Below are positions 1-7,509 of a DNA stretch of 34,835 nucleotides, piece by piece. Source of the DNA: Myxococcales bacterium (GTDB lineage Bacteria > Myxococcota_A > Polyangia > Palsa-1104 > SHYY01); assembly GCA_009692555.1 (NCBI GenBank), contig SHYY01000047.1, positions 1 to 34,835 of the forward strand, given 5' to 3'. The notes below the pieces were generated by a model. That model was not told the origin of the DNA and ran no database searches. It saw nothing but the letters and a program-made list of their open reading frames with translations. The stretch's first letter is position 1; each line of letters starts with the position of its first letter. The position numbers and the translations under genes are program-made.

Positions 1-150
1 GGTGGACCAGAAGGAGACGAAGTACTGGCTCGAAGTGATGAACCAGACGCGTCGCGCGTTCGCGGCGGAAGCGCCGCTGACGGCGCCCTGGTTCCAGATG
101 GATCGAGGGGGAGATGCCGGACCGATCATCGCTGACGCTCTCGATTCCGC
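1..150 (+). pseudogene. IS4-family-like transposase fragment
   Basis: The reading frame starting at base 2 gives QKETKYWLEVMNQ, a spacer, then PWFQMDRGGDA. This resembles the central part of IS4/Tn5-type DDE transposases, where a KES-x-W segment precedes the D-R-x-G/A-D motif carrying the second catalytic aspartate. Family resemblance fades after about base 130. The open frame runs on to 973 but is antisense to better-supported genes, so that continuation is not credited. The 5' part lies outside the window and no C-terminal E-containing YREKK-like region is seen, so this is a remnant rather than an active element. The exact right border is uncertain. Confidence 0.5.
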
Positions 151-208
151 AGAACGCGAAGCCGGCGGCAGACGGAAAAGCCCAGACGCCTGTGTGGACG
201 GGTGCCGC

Positions 209-559
209 TCAGTCTTGGGGCTCGATTCGTCCCAGCGCCTCGTCCGTTGCCAGCTCCAGCTCCGCGAACTCGGCCTCGCTCAGGACGCCGATTCGATCGC
301 GAAGGCTCGACTTTGGAATCGCGCGCATTTGAAAGGCCAACGCTACCGAAGGCTCGGGCAGACCATCCTCCGTGGCATCGAGCATTGCTGTCCCTGCAAG
401 ATGCGCTCGCTCCAGATTCGTGGTCAAGGGAATGACAAGCACCGACTGGAGTGCACTCGTGAGGGCGTCACTCTGCCAGACAACCACTGGGCGCCGGCCG
501 GTCTGCTCCTGCAGGCGCTACTTCCCCAAATCGGCCCACCAAATCTCGCCGCGCTTCAC
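209..559 (-). pseudogene. MazF/PemK-like toxin with in-frame TAG
   Basis: Reading from GTG at 559-557, the N-terminus is VKRGEIWWADLGK, followed by TAG (520-518), then RLQEQTGRRPVVVWQSD and about 90 residues with IPLTTNLERA and the usual acidic C-terminus. Both halves match the MazF/PemK endoribonuclease fold: the start strand with WWADL, the RRPVVV strand, and the IPLTT strand. The stop is at codon 14 and the frame is otherwise intact to TGA at 209. The GTG start overlaps the antitoxin stop (GTGA), the normal arrangement in this type of operon. MazF toxins cleave mRNA. As written, the sequence would not make a full toxin. The alternative GTG at 487 would omit the first strand and is unlikely to be functional. 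Confidence 0.75.
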
Positions 560-780
560 CGTTCATCCTCTCGGTCGATCGCAGTTCCCCACTCGCCAAG
601 GCCCGCTTCAGTGAGCCCCTTCTCCTCGGCCGACGCCGGCCTGGAGAGCCGCTCCAGGTCCCACCGGCTCGCGTCGGGCCGCCGGACGACAACGATCCCC
701 ACGCGCTCGCCGGGCCGAAGCCTCAGCGGCGAGCTGGGCCGGAGAACGCCGTTCTCGAACTCCGCTTCGATGATGCTCAT
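556..780 (-). CDS. AF2212/DUF104-like antitoxin
   Basis: This 74-residue protein begins MSIIEAEFENGVLRP and continues with a GERVGIVVV strand. That is the signature of the AF2212-like (DUF104) antitoxin family, small beta-rich proteins paired with PIN or MazF toxins. The acidic, probably disordered C-terminus (EEKGLTEAG to DREDER) fits a toxin-wrapping tail. The start at 780 is chosen because family homology begins there; an upstream in-frame start would add 21 unrelated residues. The stop overlaps the toxin start by four bases, so the pair is a translationally coupled operon. It would normally neutralise the downstream toxin and autoregulate. Confidence 0.75.
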   Translation of the reverse strand: MSIIEAEFENGVLRPSSPLRLRPGERVGIVVVRRPDASRWDLERLSRPASAEEKGLTEAGLGEWGTAIDREDER

Positions 781-787
781 GGAGGGT

Positions 788-793
788 ACGGTA
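788..793 (-). promoter_or_regulatory. Candidate -10 box (leaderless) for the toxin-antitoxin operon
   Basis: TACCGT on the minus strand lies 7 bases before the antitoxin ATG at 780, and no Shine-Dalgarno sequence lies between. It fits the TANNNT pattern seen at other transcription-unit starts in this window. No convincing -35 was found. Confidence 0.3.
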
Positions 794-852
794 GTACGCT
801 TCGGATCCGGCGAGGTGCACTGGTACCGGACGCCGCCGAACAACGCGTTGCT

Positions 853-880
853 GCGGACCCGCCCCCGAGGTGCGCGAATG
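853..880. repeat. 28-bp direct repeat, copy 1
   Basis: This begins GCGGACCCGCC and contains CCGAGGTGCGCGA. It matches 1389-1416 at 26 of 28 positions in the same orientation. It lies immediately downstream of the stop codon of the four-helix-bundle gene, and the other copy lies just upstream of that gene. Confidence 0.85.
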
Positions 881-882
881 AA

Positions 883-1338
883 CTACGCGTGTCCGCGTGG
901 CGGGCCGCAGAACGCGGAGCCGTTGCGCGGACACAGACCACAGCGCGGCGGTGACGGCCGCAACCAAACCTGATTCGGTTCTTGCGCTGCCGAGCCCGAG
1001 CCCGAGCCCGGTCGTTGGTTCAGGAGGCGCAGGACCATTGCGGTAAGCATGGCGTCGATTCGAAGCAGCAGCCCACGGCCATTTACCAGGCGGTGGTTGG
1101 ACGCCAACCGGAGCGTGCGGCAGACATCGAAGAGGGCCGCGCATTCGGTCGCCGACCGGCGGGCGATCCGGTGGAAGCGTGCCTTCTCCGCTGCGGCGAA
1201 CTCCACCGCACCTTCGGCGATGTTCAGGGGAATCGACGTCGCGGCTCGTCGCAGTTGATCTGCAAGGTAGGCGCGTCCTCGCGGGAGGTCGCCGGCGATC
1301 TCGTCCGCCACGTCCTTGCGTTCGGGAAGGCGGTCCAC
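883..1338 (-). CDS. Four-helix-bundle protein (23S rRNA IVS-type), damaged N-terminus
   Basis: The core reads LPRGRAYLADQLRRAATSIP, then LNIAEGA, then ARRSATECAALFDVC. This is the hallmark of the four-helix-bundle family first described from 23S rRNA intervening sequences; relatives include the Avd accessory proteins of diversity-generating retroelements. These proteins form pentameric barrels and are thought to bind nucleic acid. The usual first half of helix 1 is not recognisable. The frame upstream of about 1338 reads unrelated residues, so the N-terminus has probably been lost or frame-shifted, and the GTG at 1338 is only a nominal start. The C-terminus carries a GSGSGS tail from the hexamer repeat at about 988-1010. 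The gene lies between two 28-bp direct repeats. Confidence 0.65.
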   Translation of the reverse strand: MDRLPERKDVADEIAGDLPRGRAYLADQLRRAATSIPLNIAEGAVEFAAAEKARFHRIARRSATECAALFDVCRTLRLASNHRLVNGRGLLLRIDAMLTAMVLRLLNQRPGSGSGSAAQEPNQVWLRPSPPRCGLCPRNGSAFCGPPRGHA

Positions 1339-1388
1339 AAATTCGTCACCCGCTGACCACGACGGGCGCCGCACAAAAAGGCGATGAA

Positions 1389-1416
1389 GCGGACCCGCCT
1401 CCGAGGTGCGCGATTG
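1389..1416. repeat. 28-bp direct repeat, copy 2
   Basis: This is the same 28-mer as at 853-880, differing at two positions. The two copies bracket the four-helix-bundle gene, 536 bp apart start to start. Confidence 0.85.
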
Positions 1417-1480
1417 CGGGTCCAGTGTCGGCGCCAGGCGCGCCGGCCTGCAACACACGGGCGAGCAGATGCCATCGAAC

Positions 1481-1525
1481 CTCGCAGCGCCCGACCTCGC
1501 AGTGCCCGACCTCGCAGTGCCCGAC
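1481..1525. repeat. 15-bp tandem repeat x3 (DLAVP-coding)
   Basis: There are three units of ctcgcagYgcccgac. On the plus strand they would encode NLAAPDLAVPDLAVPDLS, the same kind of PDLA linker found in the lipoproteins at 23653 and 25341. No signal peptide or domain is attached to it in frame, so it looks like an orphaned linker fragment. Confidence 0.7.
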
Positions 1526-1679
1526 CTGTCGGCTCCGTCCTCCATGAACGGAACGAAGAACGGCGCGGAAACCCATGCGCGACCTGAATCATCGCTCACC
1601 CGGATGTGCGAAGAGGGGAAGCCGTTCGAGGAGATCCGCGAAGACGCGCAGGCGGAGGGCGACGCGTCCTGCAATCAGG

Positions 1680-1685
1680 TAGGAT
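1680..1685 (+). promoter_or_regulatory. Candidate -10 box (leaderless) for the deacetylase-like gene
   Basis: TAGGAT lies exactly 6 bases before ATG 1692. The overlapping AGGA could instead serve as a weak Shine-Dalgarno sequence, so this case is ambiguous. Confidence 0.35.
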
Positions 1686-1691
1686 GGCCCG

Positions 1692-3017
1692 ATGATGCAC
1701 TCGCGCAGGGATCGCGTCTCGGCCATCGCCTTCGCGGCGCTCCTCATCGGCTGCGGCGGCTCCGGTCCGGCGGGCGTCGGCGATCCGCCAGCCGCCCCAG
1801 CGGCCGACGATCCGAGATTCGTGGTGGGGAGCTGAACCTGGCTCATGGCGGGCGACGGGCTGACCCGGAGCGACCTGTACGAAGTCACCGTGACTGCTCC
1901 CCCCGGCACGGCCTACGTCGACGCGTGGATCGATCGCGGCGCGGGCGTGCGATTGCAAGCGCAAGGGGACGGCACCTTCCGCGCGTCGATCCCGGCCCCC
2001 GCGACCGGCGACCATGTCGCGCTCCTGGCCGCCGACGGCGCCGACGTCGGTTTCGCCAGCCGCGCGTTCCACGTTTCGCACGCGCTCTACGTGGTGGTGT
2101 CGGCCGACTGGGACGACTCCGACAATCCCGATTCGTACCTCGCCAACGCCGACGATCTGCACGCGCGCCACCCCCGGCTCGTCGTCAGCCATTTCTTCGG
2201 CCCCTGGGTGCTGACGGATCCGAAGACCAGCCCGGCGCGGAAGGAGGTCAACACGAAATGGATCAAGCGGCAACGCGATCAATTTGGCGACGAGATCGGC
2301 CTCCACATCCACCGGTGGTGCAACTTCGTGACGACGGTGACCCTCGGGGGCAAGCCGCTCGCCTGCCGCAACGCGCCCGCCTTCTCCAGCGCCACCGACG
2401 ACACCGGCTACACCGTCCTGCTCACGAGCTACACCGTCGATGAGCACGCCGCCATGTTCGGCAGCGCGGCCGACCTGATGGAGCAAAATGGCCTCGGCCG
2501 CCCGAACTCATTCCGCGCCGGCGGCTGGAACACCGACGGGGGAACGATGACCGCCCTCGCCCGCGCCGGCTATACCGTGGAATCGAGCGCCTTCCCGCCG
2601 GACACCATCCAGAAGGCATGGGCGGGAAGCCTGCTCGCCTCGTGGAATGCCATGGATTGGGATCGGATCACGCGGACCACCCAGCCCTACTATCCGTCGA
2701 GCAGCGACATCCAGTCGCCCACGCCGCCGCCCACGGTTCCGGTGCTCGAGGTCCCCGATAACGGCTCGCTGGTCGACTACATGACCGGCCCGCAGATGCT
2801 CGAGGCGCTCAGGGCGAACTGGGCCGCGGGCACCTCCCTGGCCGCACCGAGGGTCTTCCAGATCGGCTTCCACCCGCGGAACTTCAGCAAGACGCTCGCG
2901 GCGCGCCTGAACCTGGCGCTGGCGGAAGCGGACAAGTGGCTCCACGCCGACGATCACGGCCCGCTGGTGATGGTCCCGATCGGCGCGCTCACCCAGGTCT
3001 GGCGGACCGGCATGTAG
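1692..3017 (+). pseudogene. Polysaccharide-deacetylase-like lipoprotein with in-frame TGA
   Basis: ATG 1692 opens a lipoprotein signal peptide: basic start MMHSRRDR, hydrophobic core AIAFAALL, lipobox LIGC. TGA follows at 1833-1835 and then the same frame continues without a break to TAG at 3017 (442 codons in all). Around the stop the protein reads FVVGS-stop-TWLMAGDG, so a single change to TGG (Trp) would restore it. The second part has a beta-sandwich-like start and then a NodB-type deacetylase pattern: SADWDDSD (metal and catalytic aspartates), EIGLHIHRW (metal histidines) and FRAGGWNTD. Such enzymes remove N-acetyl groups from surface polysaccharide or peptidoglycan. A start at ATG 1845 would give a cytosolic protein without a signal, which is unlikely for this family. 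No gene partner is evident. Confidence 0.7.
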
Positions 3018-3035
3018 AACCCTGACCATCGCAAT

Positions 3036-4052
3036 TTACTCCTTCCCAGTGACCTCGCTCTGCACCGCCGCCGATTCGATTAGCTTGTTGAGATCCAGCT
3101 TGTTGATCCCGACGCCGCTTCCGCCCGACGGGATGATGATGATGCTCTTGCCCTCGAGCGCCTCGGCCATCCGCAGCTTGACCATCGCCCGCCCGCCGCT
3201 CCCGCGGAGCGCCTCGTTGCGCTTCTGGATCGCCTTCGCCTTGGCGCTGCGCTCCGCCAGGATCGCGTCGGCGTTCTGCTGCTGCTTGAAATATTCGGCG
3301 TCAGCGGTGAGCTTGGCCTGCTGGAGCTCGCCGGTCGCCTGGGCGATCTGCGACGCCACCTGCCCGCGCGCGGTCTCCAGGTTGCGCAGCGCCTCCTGGG
3401 CCGCCGCCTCCGCCTCGCTCTTCAGCTGCTGCGCGCGCTGCTCGGCGAGCTTGCGGTCGTGAATCACCTTCTCGTATTCGGGGTGGAAGCGGTGCTCATG
3501 AAGGATCACCTGCTGAACAATCACGCCATGGGGCAGGAGCGCCTCCTGGAGCACCCCCTTGGCCTTTTCGGCCTTCTCGAAGCGCTTGTCCGAGTTGTAG
3601 ACCGACTCGCTGTCGAGCTCATTGAGGACATCGCGCACCAGCGTCCGCGCCATCGGGCGCACCAGCTTGTCCTTCACCTCGTTGGTCGACGTGCCAATCG
3701 TCTGGAGCAGCAGGTGCGCGCGCTTGGGGTCGATCGTCCACGATACGGTCACGTCCATCGAGATGTCGTTGCCGTCGGTGGTCTTGAACTGGATATCATC
3801 GCGCTCCGCCCGATCGCCGCGCTTGGCGTCCATCAGCATCTCGAGGTTCTGCACCTTGGTGTCGAAGCGGTAGAAATCGCGGATGAACGGCGCGAAGAAG
3901 GTGGTCGAGCCCGGCGGGTAGATCGTCTCCTGCACGCCCTTCTGGGCGCACCCGAGGCCGATCTTGCACACCAGCACACCCACCTCGGTCTCCGCCGTCG
4001 AGTGGGAGGCGCAGCCCGAGATCAACCAGATCATTGCCAGAAGAGGGCGCAT
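3036..4052 (-). CDS. SPFH/band-7 (prohibitin-like) lipoprotein
   Basis: This 338-residue protein starts MRPLLAMIWLISGCASH, a lipoprotein signal with the modified Cys at position 14. An SPFH/band-7 domain follows (about 25-210: VGVLVCKIGLG, YPPGSTTFFAPF, TTDGNDISMDVTVSW, then HEHRFHPEYEKVI). A long Ala/Gln/Glu coiled coil (about 210-290) precedes a C-terminal IIIIPSGGSGVG segment. SPFH proteins assemble into large membrane-bound rings that scaffold other membrane proteins or proteases. The ATG overlaps the stop of the upstream SPFH gene (TAATG), so it is translationally coupled. Being lipid-anchored is unusual for the family, which normally uses a transmembrane helix. Confidence 0.85.
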   Translation of the reverse strand: MRPLLAMIWLISGCASHSTAETEVGVLVCKIGLGCAQKGVQETIYPPGSTTFFAPFIRDFYRFDTKVQNLEMLMDAKRGDRAERDDIQFKTTDGNDISMDVTVSWTIDPKRAHLLLQTIGTSTNEVKDKLVRPMARTLVRDVLNELDSESVYNSDKRFEKAEKAKGVLQEALLPHGVIVQQVILHEHRFHPEYEKVIHDRKLAEQRAQQLKSEAEAAAQEALRNLETARGQVASQIAQATGELQQAKLTADAEYFKQQQNADAILAERSAKAKAIQKRNEALRGSGGRAMVKLRMAEALEGKSIIIIPSGGSGVGINKLDLNKLIESAAVQSEVTGKE

Positions 4053-5131
4053 TACCTGACCTCGAACTTGCGGAGCATCGCCGGGAGATCGAGCGGGTTG
4101 ACGCCGTCCTTGCCGTCGCTGGGCACGATCAGCACCTTCACCCCGCGGAGGGTATCGGCCATCTTCAGCCCCACCAGGTTCTCGCTGCCCGCCCCCTGGA
4201 GGGCCTGGTTCGCCAGCTCGGTACCTTTCGCCTCGGCGAGATCCACCAGCAGGGTGCCTTCGGAGGCGCGCTTGCGCTTGTACAGATCCGCCTGCGCGCG
4301 CAGCTTCTCCACCTCGGCGCGTCCGCGCGACAGCTCCACCTGCTGCGCCGCGGCACCCTCGGCGGTGGCGGTGTCGCGCTTGCGCTGCTCGATCGCCTCC
4401 TTGGCCTCGGCCTGCCGCAGGTAGACCGTCTGGTCCTTGATCTTGCGCCCCTCGATCAGCTGCTGGTAGCGCTCGTCGTACACGTAGCGCCGCACCAGCA
4501 CGGCGTCGACCTTGACGCCATAGACCTTGAGCTCCGTGGCGAGCTGCTCGTGCGCGTTGCGGCTCTTCTCGATCCGCTTGGGCCCCTGATAGAACTCCTC
4601 GCTGTTGAGCTCGCCGAGGGTCTTGCGGAGAATGCGGTCGACGCGCGGGATGATCAGCCGGTCTTCGTAGGCGGTTCCGGGGCCGGCCTCGACGAAGACA
4701 AGATAGGGCTCCTCGAGGCGATAGAGCACCGTGACGTCGAGCTGCACGTTGTAGCCGTCATTGGTCTGGATCTTGATCGACGGGGCGGTGCGCGACTTCG
4801 AGGAGACTTCGCTCGTCGAATCGCTGAAGTTCACCACCTGCAGATTGCGCGGAAACAGGTGGAGCCGCTCCACGCCCGAGGTGACGAAGTGCAGGCCCGG
4901 CCCGTAGACGTCGCGTTTGATGCCCGCGCCGCTGCCATAGTAGGACTGCTTCACCGCCGCCATCTCGGGCGGAACATAGGTGGTGCACGACGCGGGCAGC
5001 ACCCACACAACGAAGAGGATCCCGGCAGCGATCCAGAAGCCGCGCCGGCGCATCAGACGCAGGAGGAGCCGGCCGCAGAAGCCGAGGACTTGCGTGAGGC
5101 GCAGGGGCAGCTTCGGTTCGATATCACTCAT
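4052..5131 (-). CDS. SPFH/band-7 membrane protein
   Basis: This 359-residue protein has one transmembrane segment near residues 30-50 (GFWIAAGILFVVWVLP) followed by CTTYVPPEMAAVKQ. An SPFH domain (about 55-240, with YGPGLHFV, TNDGYNVQLDVTVLY and a DERYQQLIEGRKI end), a coiled coil, and a tail reading VKVLIVPSDGKDGVNPLDL follow. It is clearly a paralogue of the downstream lipoprotein, with the same order and tail motif. The start at 5131 is chosen because it overlaps the upstream stop (ATGA); an upstream frame extension is not credited. The pair likely forms a hetero-oligomeric ring, as HflK/HflC and prohibitins 1/2 do. Confidence 0.85.
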   Translation of the reverse strand: MSDIEPKLPLRLTQVLGFCGRLLLRLMRRRGFWIAAGILFVVWVLPASCTTYVPPEMAAVKQSYYGSGAGIKRDVYGPGLHFVTSGVERLHLFPRNLQVVNFSDSTSEVSSKSRTAPSIKIQTNDGYNVQLDVTVLYRLEEPYLVFVEAGPGTAYEDRLIIPRVDRILRKTLGELNSEEFYQGPKRIEKSRNAHEQLATELKVYGVKVDAVLVRRYVYDERYQQLIEGRKIKDQTVYLRQAEAKEAIEQRKRDTATAEGAAAQQVELSRGRAEVEKLRAQADLYKRKRASEGTLLVDLAEAKGTELANQALQGAGSENLVGLKMADTLRGVKVLIVPSDGKDGVNPLDLPAMLRKFEVR

Positions 5132-5700
5132 GGATTGTCCGGTTTCTTCGCCGTACTGGCGAAGGAAGGGGGGAGCACGAGATCTTCGATCATGTGGCGG
5201 TCGAGCTGGCGCTGCGCGCCCACCATCTGCTCGGCCACCTCGCCGAGCGAGCGCGCATAGCGTCGCCGGTGGAGCGCAACCTGCGCGTTCGGGAGCCACC
5301 AGCCAAGAATTGCGAGGAGGAAAGGAAACCACTTCTCCCAGATCGGGATGAACGGGAGGGCCACGCACACGCCGCCGACGAGCAGCCCCACGAAAACGTA
5401 GACCACGCGGGAGACGACATCGCCCCCGCGCCAGACCCCGAACTCACGCTGTTCGAGCGCCGTGAAGCGGCCCGCGACGGCACGCCAGCGGGCGGGAACG
5501 GTCGCGGCCACCTCCTCGGCCAGGGCATCGATGTAGGCCTTGGGCAGCTCCGACTCGGTGTAGGAGCGCCGGATCGGCTCGAGCGCGTGGGCCACTTCGG
5601 CGAGCACGCGGGCCTCGTCGTCGACGATCGCGGGGCGACGGCGCTCGAGGTGCTTCACCACCTCGAGGGTCACCGTCTGCGCCAAGAACTCGTCGATCAC
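5128..5700 (-). CDS. Two-helix membrane protein of the SPFH operon
   Basis: This is a 190-residue protein of no recognised family. The first ~90 residues are charged and helical (MIDEFLAQTVTLEVVKHLE onward). Two hydrophobic segments lie at about 97-115 (VVYVFVGLLVGGVCVALPF) and 122-138 (WFPFLLAILGWWLPNA). A cytosolic-looking tail with LHRRRYARSLGEVAEQ follows. It is the first gene of the operon and its stop overlaps the start of the SPFH membrane protein, so it probably acts with that complex. The start is GTG with a -10-like box exactly six bases upstream and no ribosome-binding site. Confidence 0.75.
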   Translation of the reverse strand: MIDEFLAQTVTLEVVKHLERRRPAIVDDEARVLAEVAHALEPIRRSYTESELPKAYIDALAEEVAATVPARWRAVAGRFTALEQREFGVWRGGDVVSRVVYVFVGLLVGGVCVALPFIPIWEKWFPFLLAILGWWLPNAQVALHRRRYARSLGEVAEQMVGAQRQLDRHMIEDLVLPPSFASTAKKPDNP

Positions 5701-5706
5701 GGGCGG

Positions 5707-5712
5707 ATACTA
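5707..5712 (-). promoter_or_regulatory. Candidate -10 box (leaderless) for the SPFH operon
   Basis: TAGTAT on the minus strand is followed by six bases (ccgccc) and the GTG start at 5700. It is one of the cleanest leaderless arrangements in the window. The hexamer array begins immediately upstream. Confidence 0.5.
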
Positions 5713-5775
5713 GCAGCAACAGGACAGGCAACAGGAACGGCAACGGGAACGGCGACGGGAACGGCGACGGGGCGG
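5712..5775. repeat. Degenerate hexamer array (ACGGGA/ACGGCA type)
   Basis: Tandem 6-bp units (aacggc, gacggg, aacagg and variants) fill the gap between the SPFH operon and the lysyl-oxidase-like gene. A longer array of the same kind lies at 29161-29295. It does not form part of a supported protein. Confidence 0.75.
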
Positions 5776-5791
5776 GGCGCGTGGCCGCGAG

Positions 5792-7449
5792 CTACGGGAT
5801 GGTGACCGGAACCGTCGCTGTGTTGTTGTCGAAGCTCGCCTCCTCGAAGGCGTGGCTGGGGTTCAGGCTGACCCGCAGCTGGTAGTTGCCCGAGGGGATG
5901 CCGGTGACGTCGAGCCACTGGCAGTCGAGCGCGTTGCCGTAGAGATCCGACCAGCCGGCCTGGATTCCCTGGTTGTCGCAGAGGAGGCGGATCTTGTTGA
6001 CCACCAGATCGGGCCGCGGGTCGCGCGAGCGGTGGCACACGCAGTCGCTGCCGCAGTACTCGGTGCTGGCGCACTTGGTCGGGCAGACCGGGCGCGCGTT
6101 GTTGCACGCCGCGATGTTCTTGCACGCGCCGCTGAACTCCTCGCACGCCTTGCCGACCTGGCAGGTGCCGCAGATCCCGCCGCAGCCGTCGGAGCCGCAC
6201 TGGCGGCCCTGGCAGACGGGCTTGCAGGGATCGGAGATGCAGCGCGCCTTGGCGGAGCAGATCTGGCCGACGCCGCAGTCGCCGCAGGTGCCGCCGCAGC
6301 CGTCGTCGCCGCAGAACTTGCCGTCGCACTGGGGGAGGCAGCCGGCGACCAGGCGCAGCGCGAGGTGGTAGGGGCCGTAGGAGTGGTCGTCGAAGCCGTC
6401 GACGATGATGTAGTAGGTGCCGGGGTTGAGCATCACCGCGACGTGCGAGCCGTAGGCGCCGGAGGGCGCTGAATCGTCGGAGCAGCCGATGGTGGCGCCG
6501 CCGCAGCCACCGGTGCGGACGTGCAGCACGGTGTCGAAGTCGTAGGACTGCGCGTCGAGGCCCATCTGCTGGTCGACCACCAGCTGGTAGATCTTCTCCT
6601 GCGCGGTGCTGGCGGAGTTGCAGGTCGGGACCGCCTCGTTGAAGCCGTCGGTGGTGTCGCCGGTAGCGACGTAGAAGCCGGGGGCGAGCGCGACGTTCGG
6701 ATCGGCGCCCGCCACGATCGGGAGGGGCGTGCTGCAGGTCCCGGGGATGTCGGCGACCACGCAGGCGCCGGCGGAGCAGACCTGACCGACGGCGCAGGAG
6801 CCGCAGCTCCCGCCGCAGCCGTCGTCGCCGCAGGGGGCGCCGTGGCAGTTCGGGTTGCAGTTCTTGACCGCGCAGGAGAGGCAGCTGCCACCGGTGAGCT
6901 GGTGGGCGCACACGCCGGAGGGATCGTCGCAGAGATCGATCGTGCAGGCCTGGCCGTCGTCGCAGGGCGCGGGGCCGGTGACGCACTTGCCATTCACAGA
7001 GCGCTCGTCGCCGTTGCAGAAGGCGCCGTCGCTGCAGGTGATCTCCGTCGCGGCGGCGATGGAGGGGCCGAAGGGAACGCCGGTGCTCTGGGCGCGCCAC
7101 CAGAGCGGGTAGGTGCCGATCTGCTTCGATGCCCCGAGGGTGCCGCTGAAGGTGCCGATCTGGTTGGTCTTGGTCGCCGCGGCGAGAGTCAGCGTGGCGC
7201 CCGACCAGGTTCCCTCGCCGGTGAACGCGAGCTTGACGGCGCTCGCCGTGCAGGTGGTGGTGCCGGTGTTGCGCGCGGTGATCGTCACCGCGAGAGAGCC
7301 GCCGGGGGCGACCCGGGCGGGCACGCCGACCGAGACCACTTCGAGGTGGTCCCGCCGACCGCCTACGAGAGGCTGCCCGCGTCGTCGCTGCACCCCAAGG
7401 TGGCGAGGCCGGCGACGAGCGTGGCGAAGCGAAGCCGGTGCATGTTCAT
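5792..7449 (-). pseudogene. Lysyl-oxidase-related Cys-rich lipoprotein, frame-shifted and lacking the catalytic core
   Basis: A strong AAAGGAGG precedes ATG 7449, which starts a lipoprotein signal ending LATLGC, but this frame stops at TAG 7365-7363 (28 residues). The main frame, shifted by one base, is open to 5792. It has a CARDB-like sandwich (VSVGVPARVAPGGSLAV), Cys-rich modules with CGDDGCGGSCG, a pre-peptidase-C-like domain (GFYVATGDTTDGF to GTYYIIVDGF), more CGDDGCGG modules, and a lysyl-oxidase end: RPDLVV, then CDNQGIQAGWSDLYGNALD, CQWLDVT and GNYQLRVSLNP. Between RPDLVV and CDNQG only about six residues remain, whereas the family has roughly 100 there, including the copper-binding HxHxH and the cofactor lysine. 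The domain should therefore be inactive. The intact relative lies directly upstream. Confidence 0.75.
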
Positions 7450-7509
7450 CCGATCCTCCTTTCTCTCGTGTGGAGATGGAGAGCGTGACAAGCGGCGCGT
7501 GCCGACGGA

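Larger units (their letters stand above)
1339..1691. other. Gene-free stretch with repeats
   Basis: No supportable gene was found here. The stretch contains the second 28-bp direct repeat (1389-1416), a three-copy 15-bp tandem repeat (1481-1525), and the promoter-like box of the next gene (1680-1685). Several frames are open only because of high GC. Confidence 0.6.

Noticed and set aside
2..973. A 323-codon open frame on the plus strand
   Set aside because: Only its first ~45 codons resemble a transposase. The rest is antisense to the toxin-antitoxin pair and has no protein-like pattern.
1833..1835. TGA read as selenocysteine or as Trp by code change
   Set aside because: No stem-loop suited to a SECIS element was seen after it, the flanking residues suggest Trp, and TGA terminates many other genes here.
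7480..7505. A sigma-54-like sequence (GGCACGCGCCGCTTGTCA, minus strand) before the frame-shifted lysyl-oxidase-like gene
   Set aside because: The spacing between -24 and -12 halves is two bases too long and the -12 GC is missing, although the similarity to the site at 25462 is curious.
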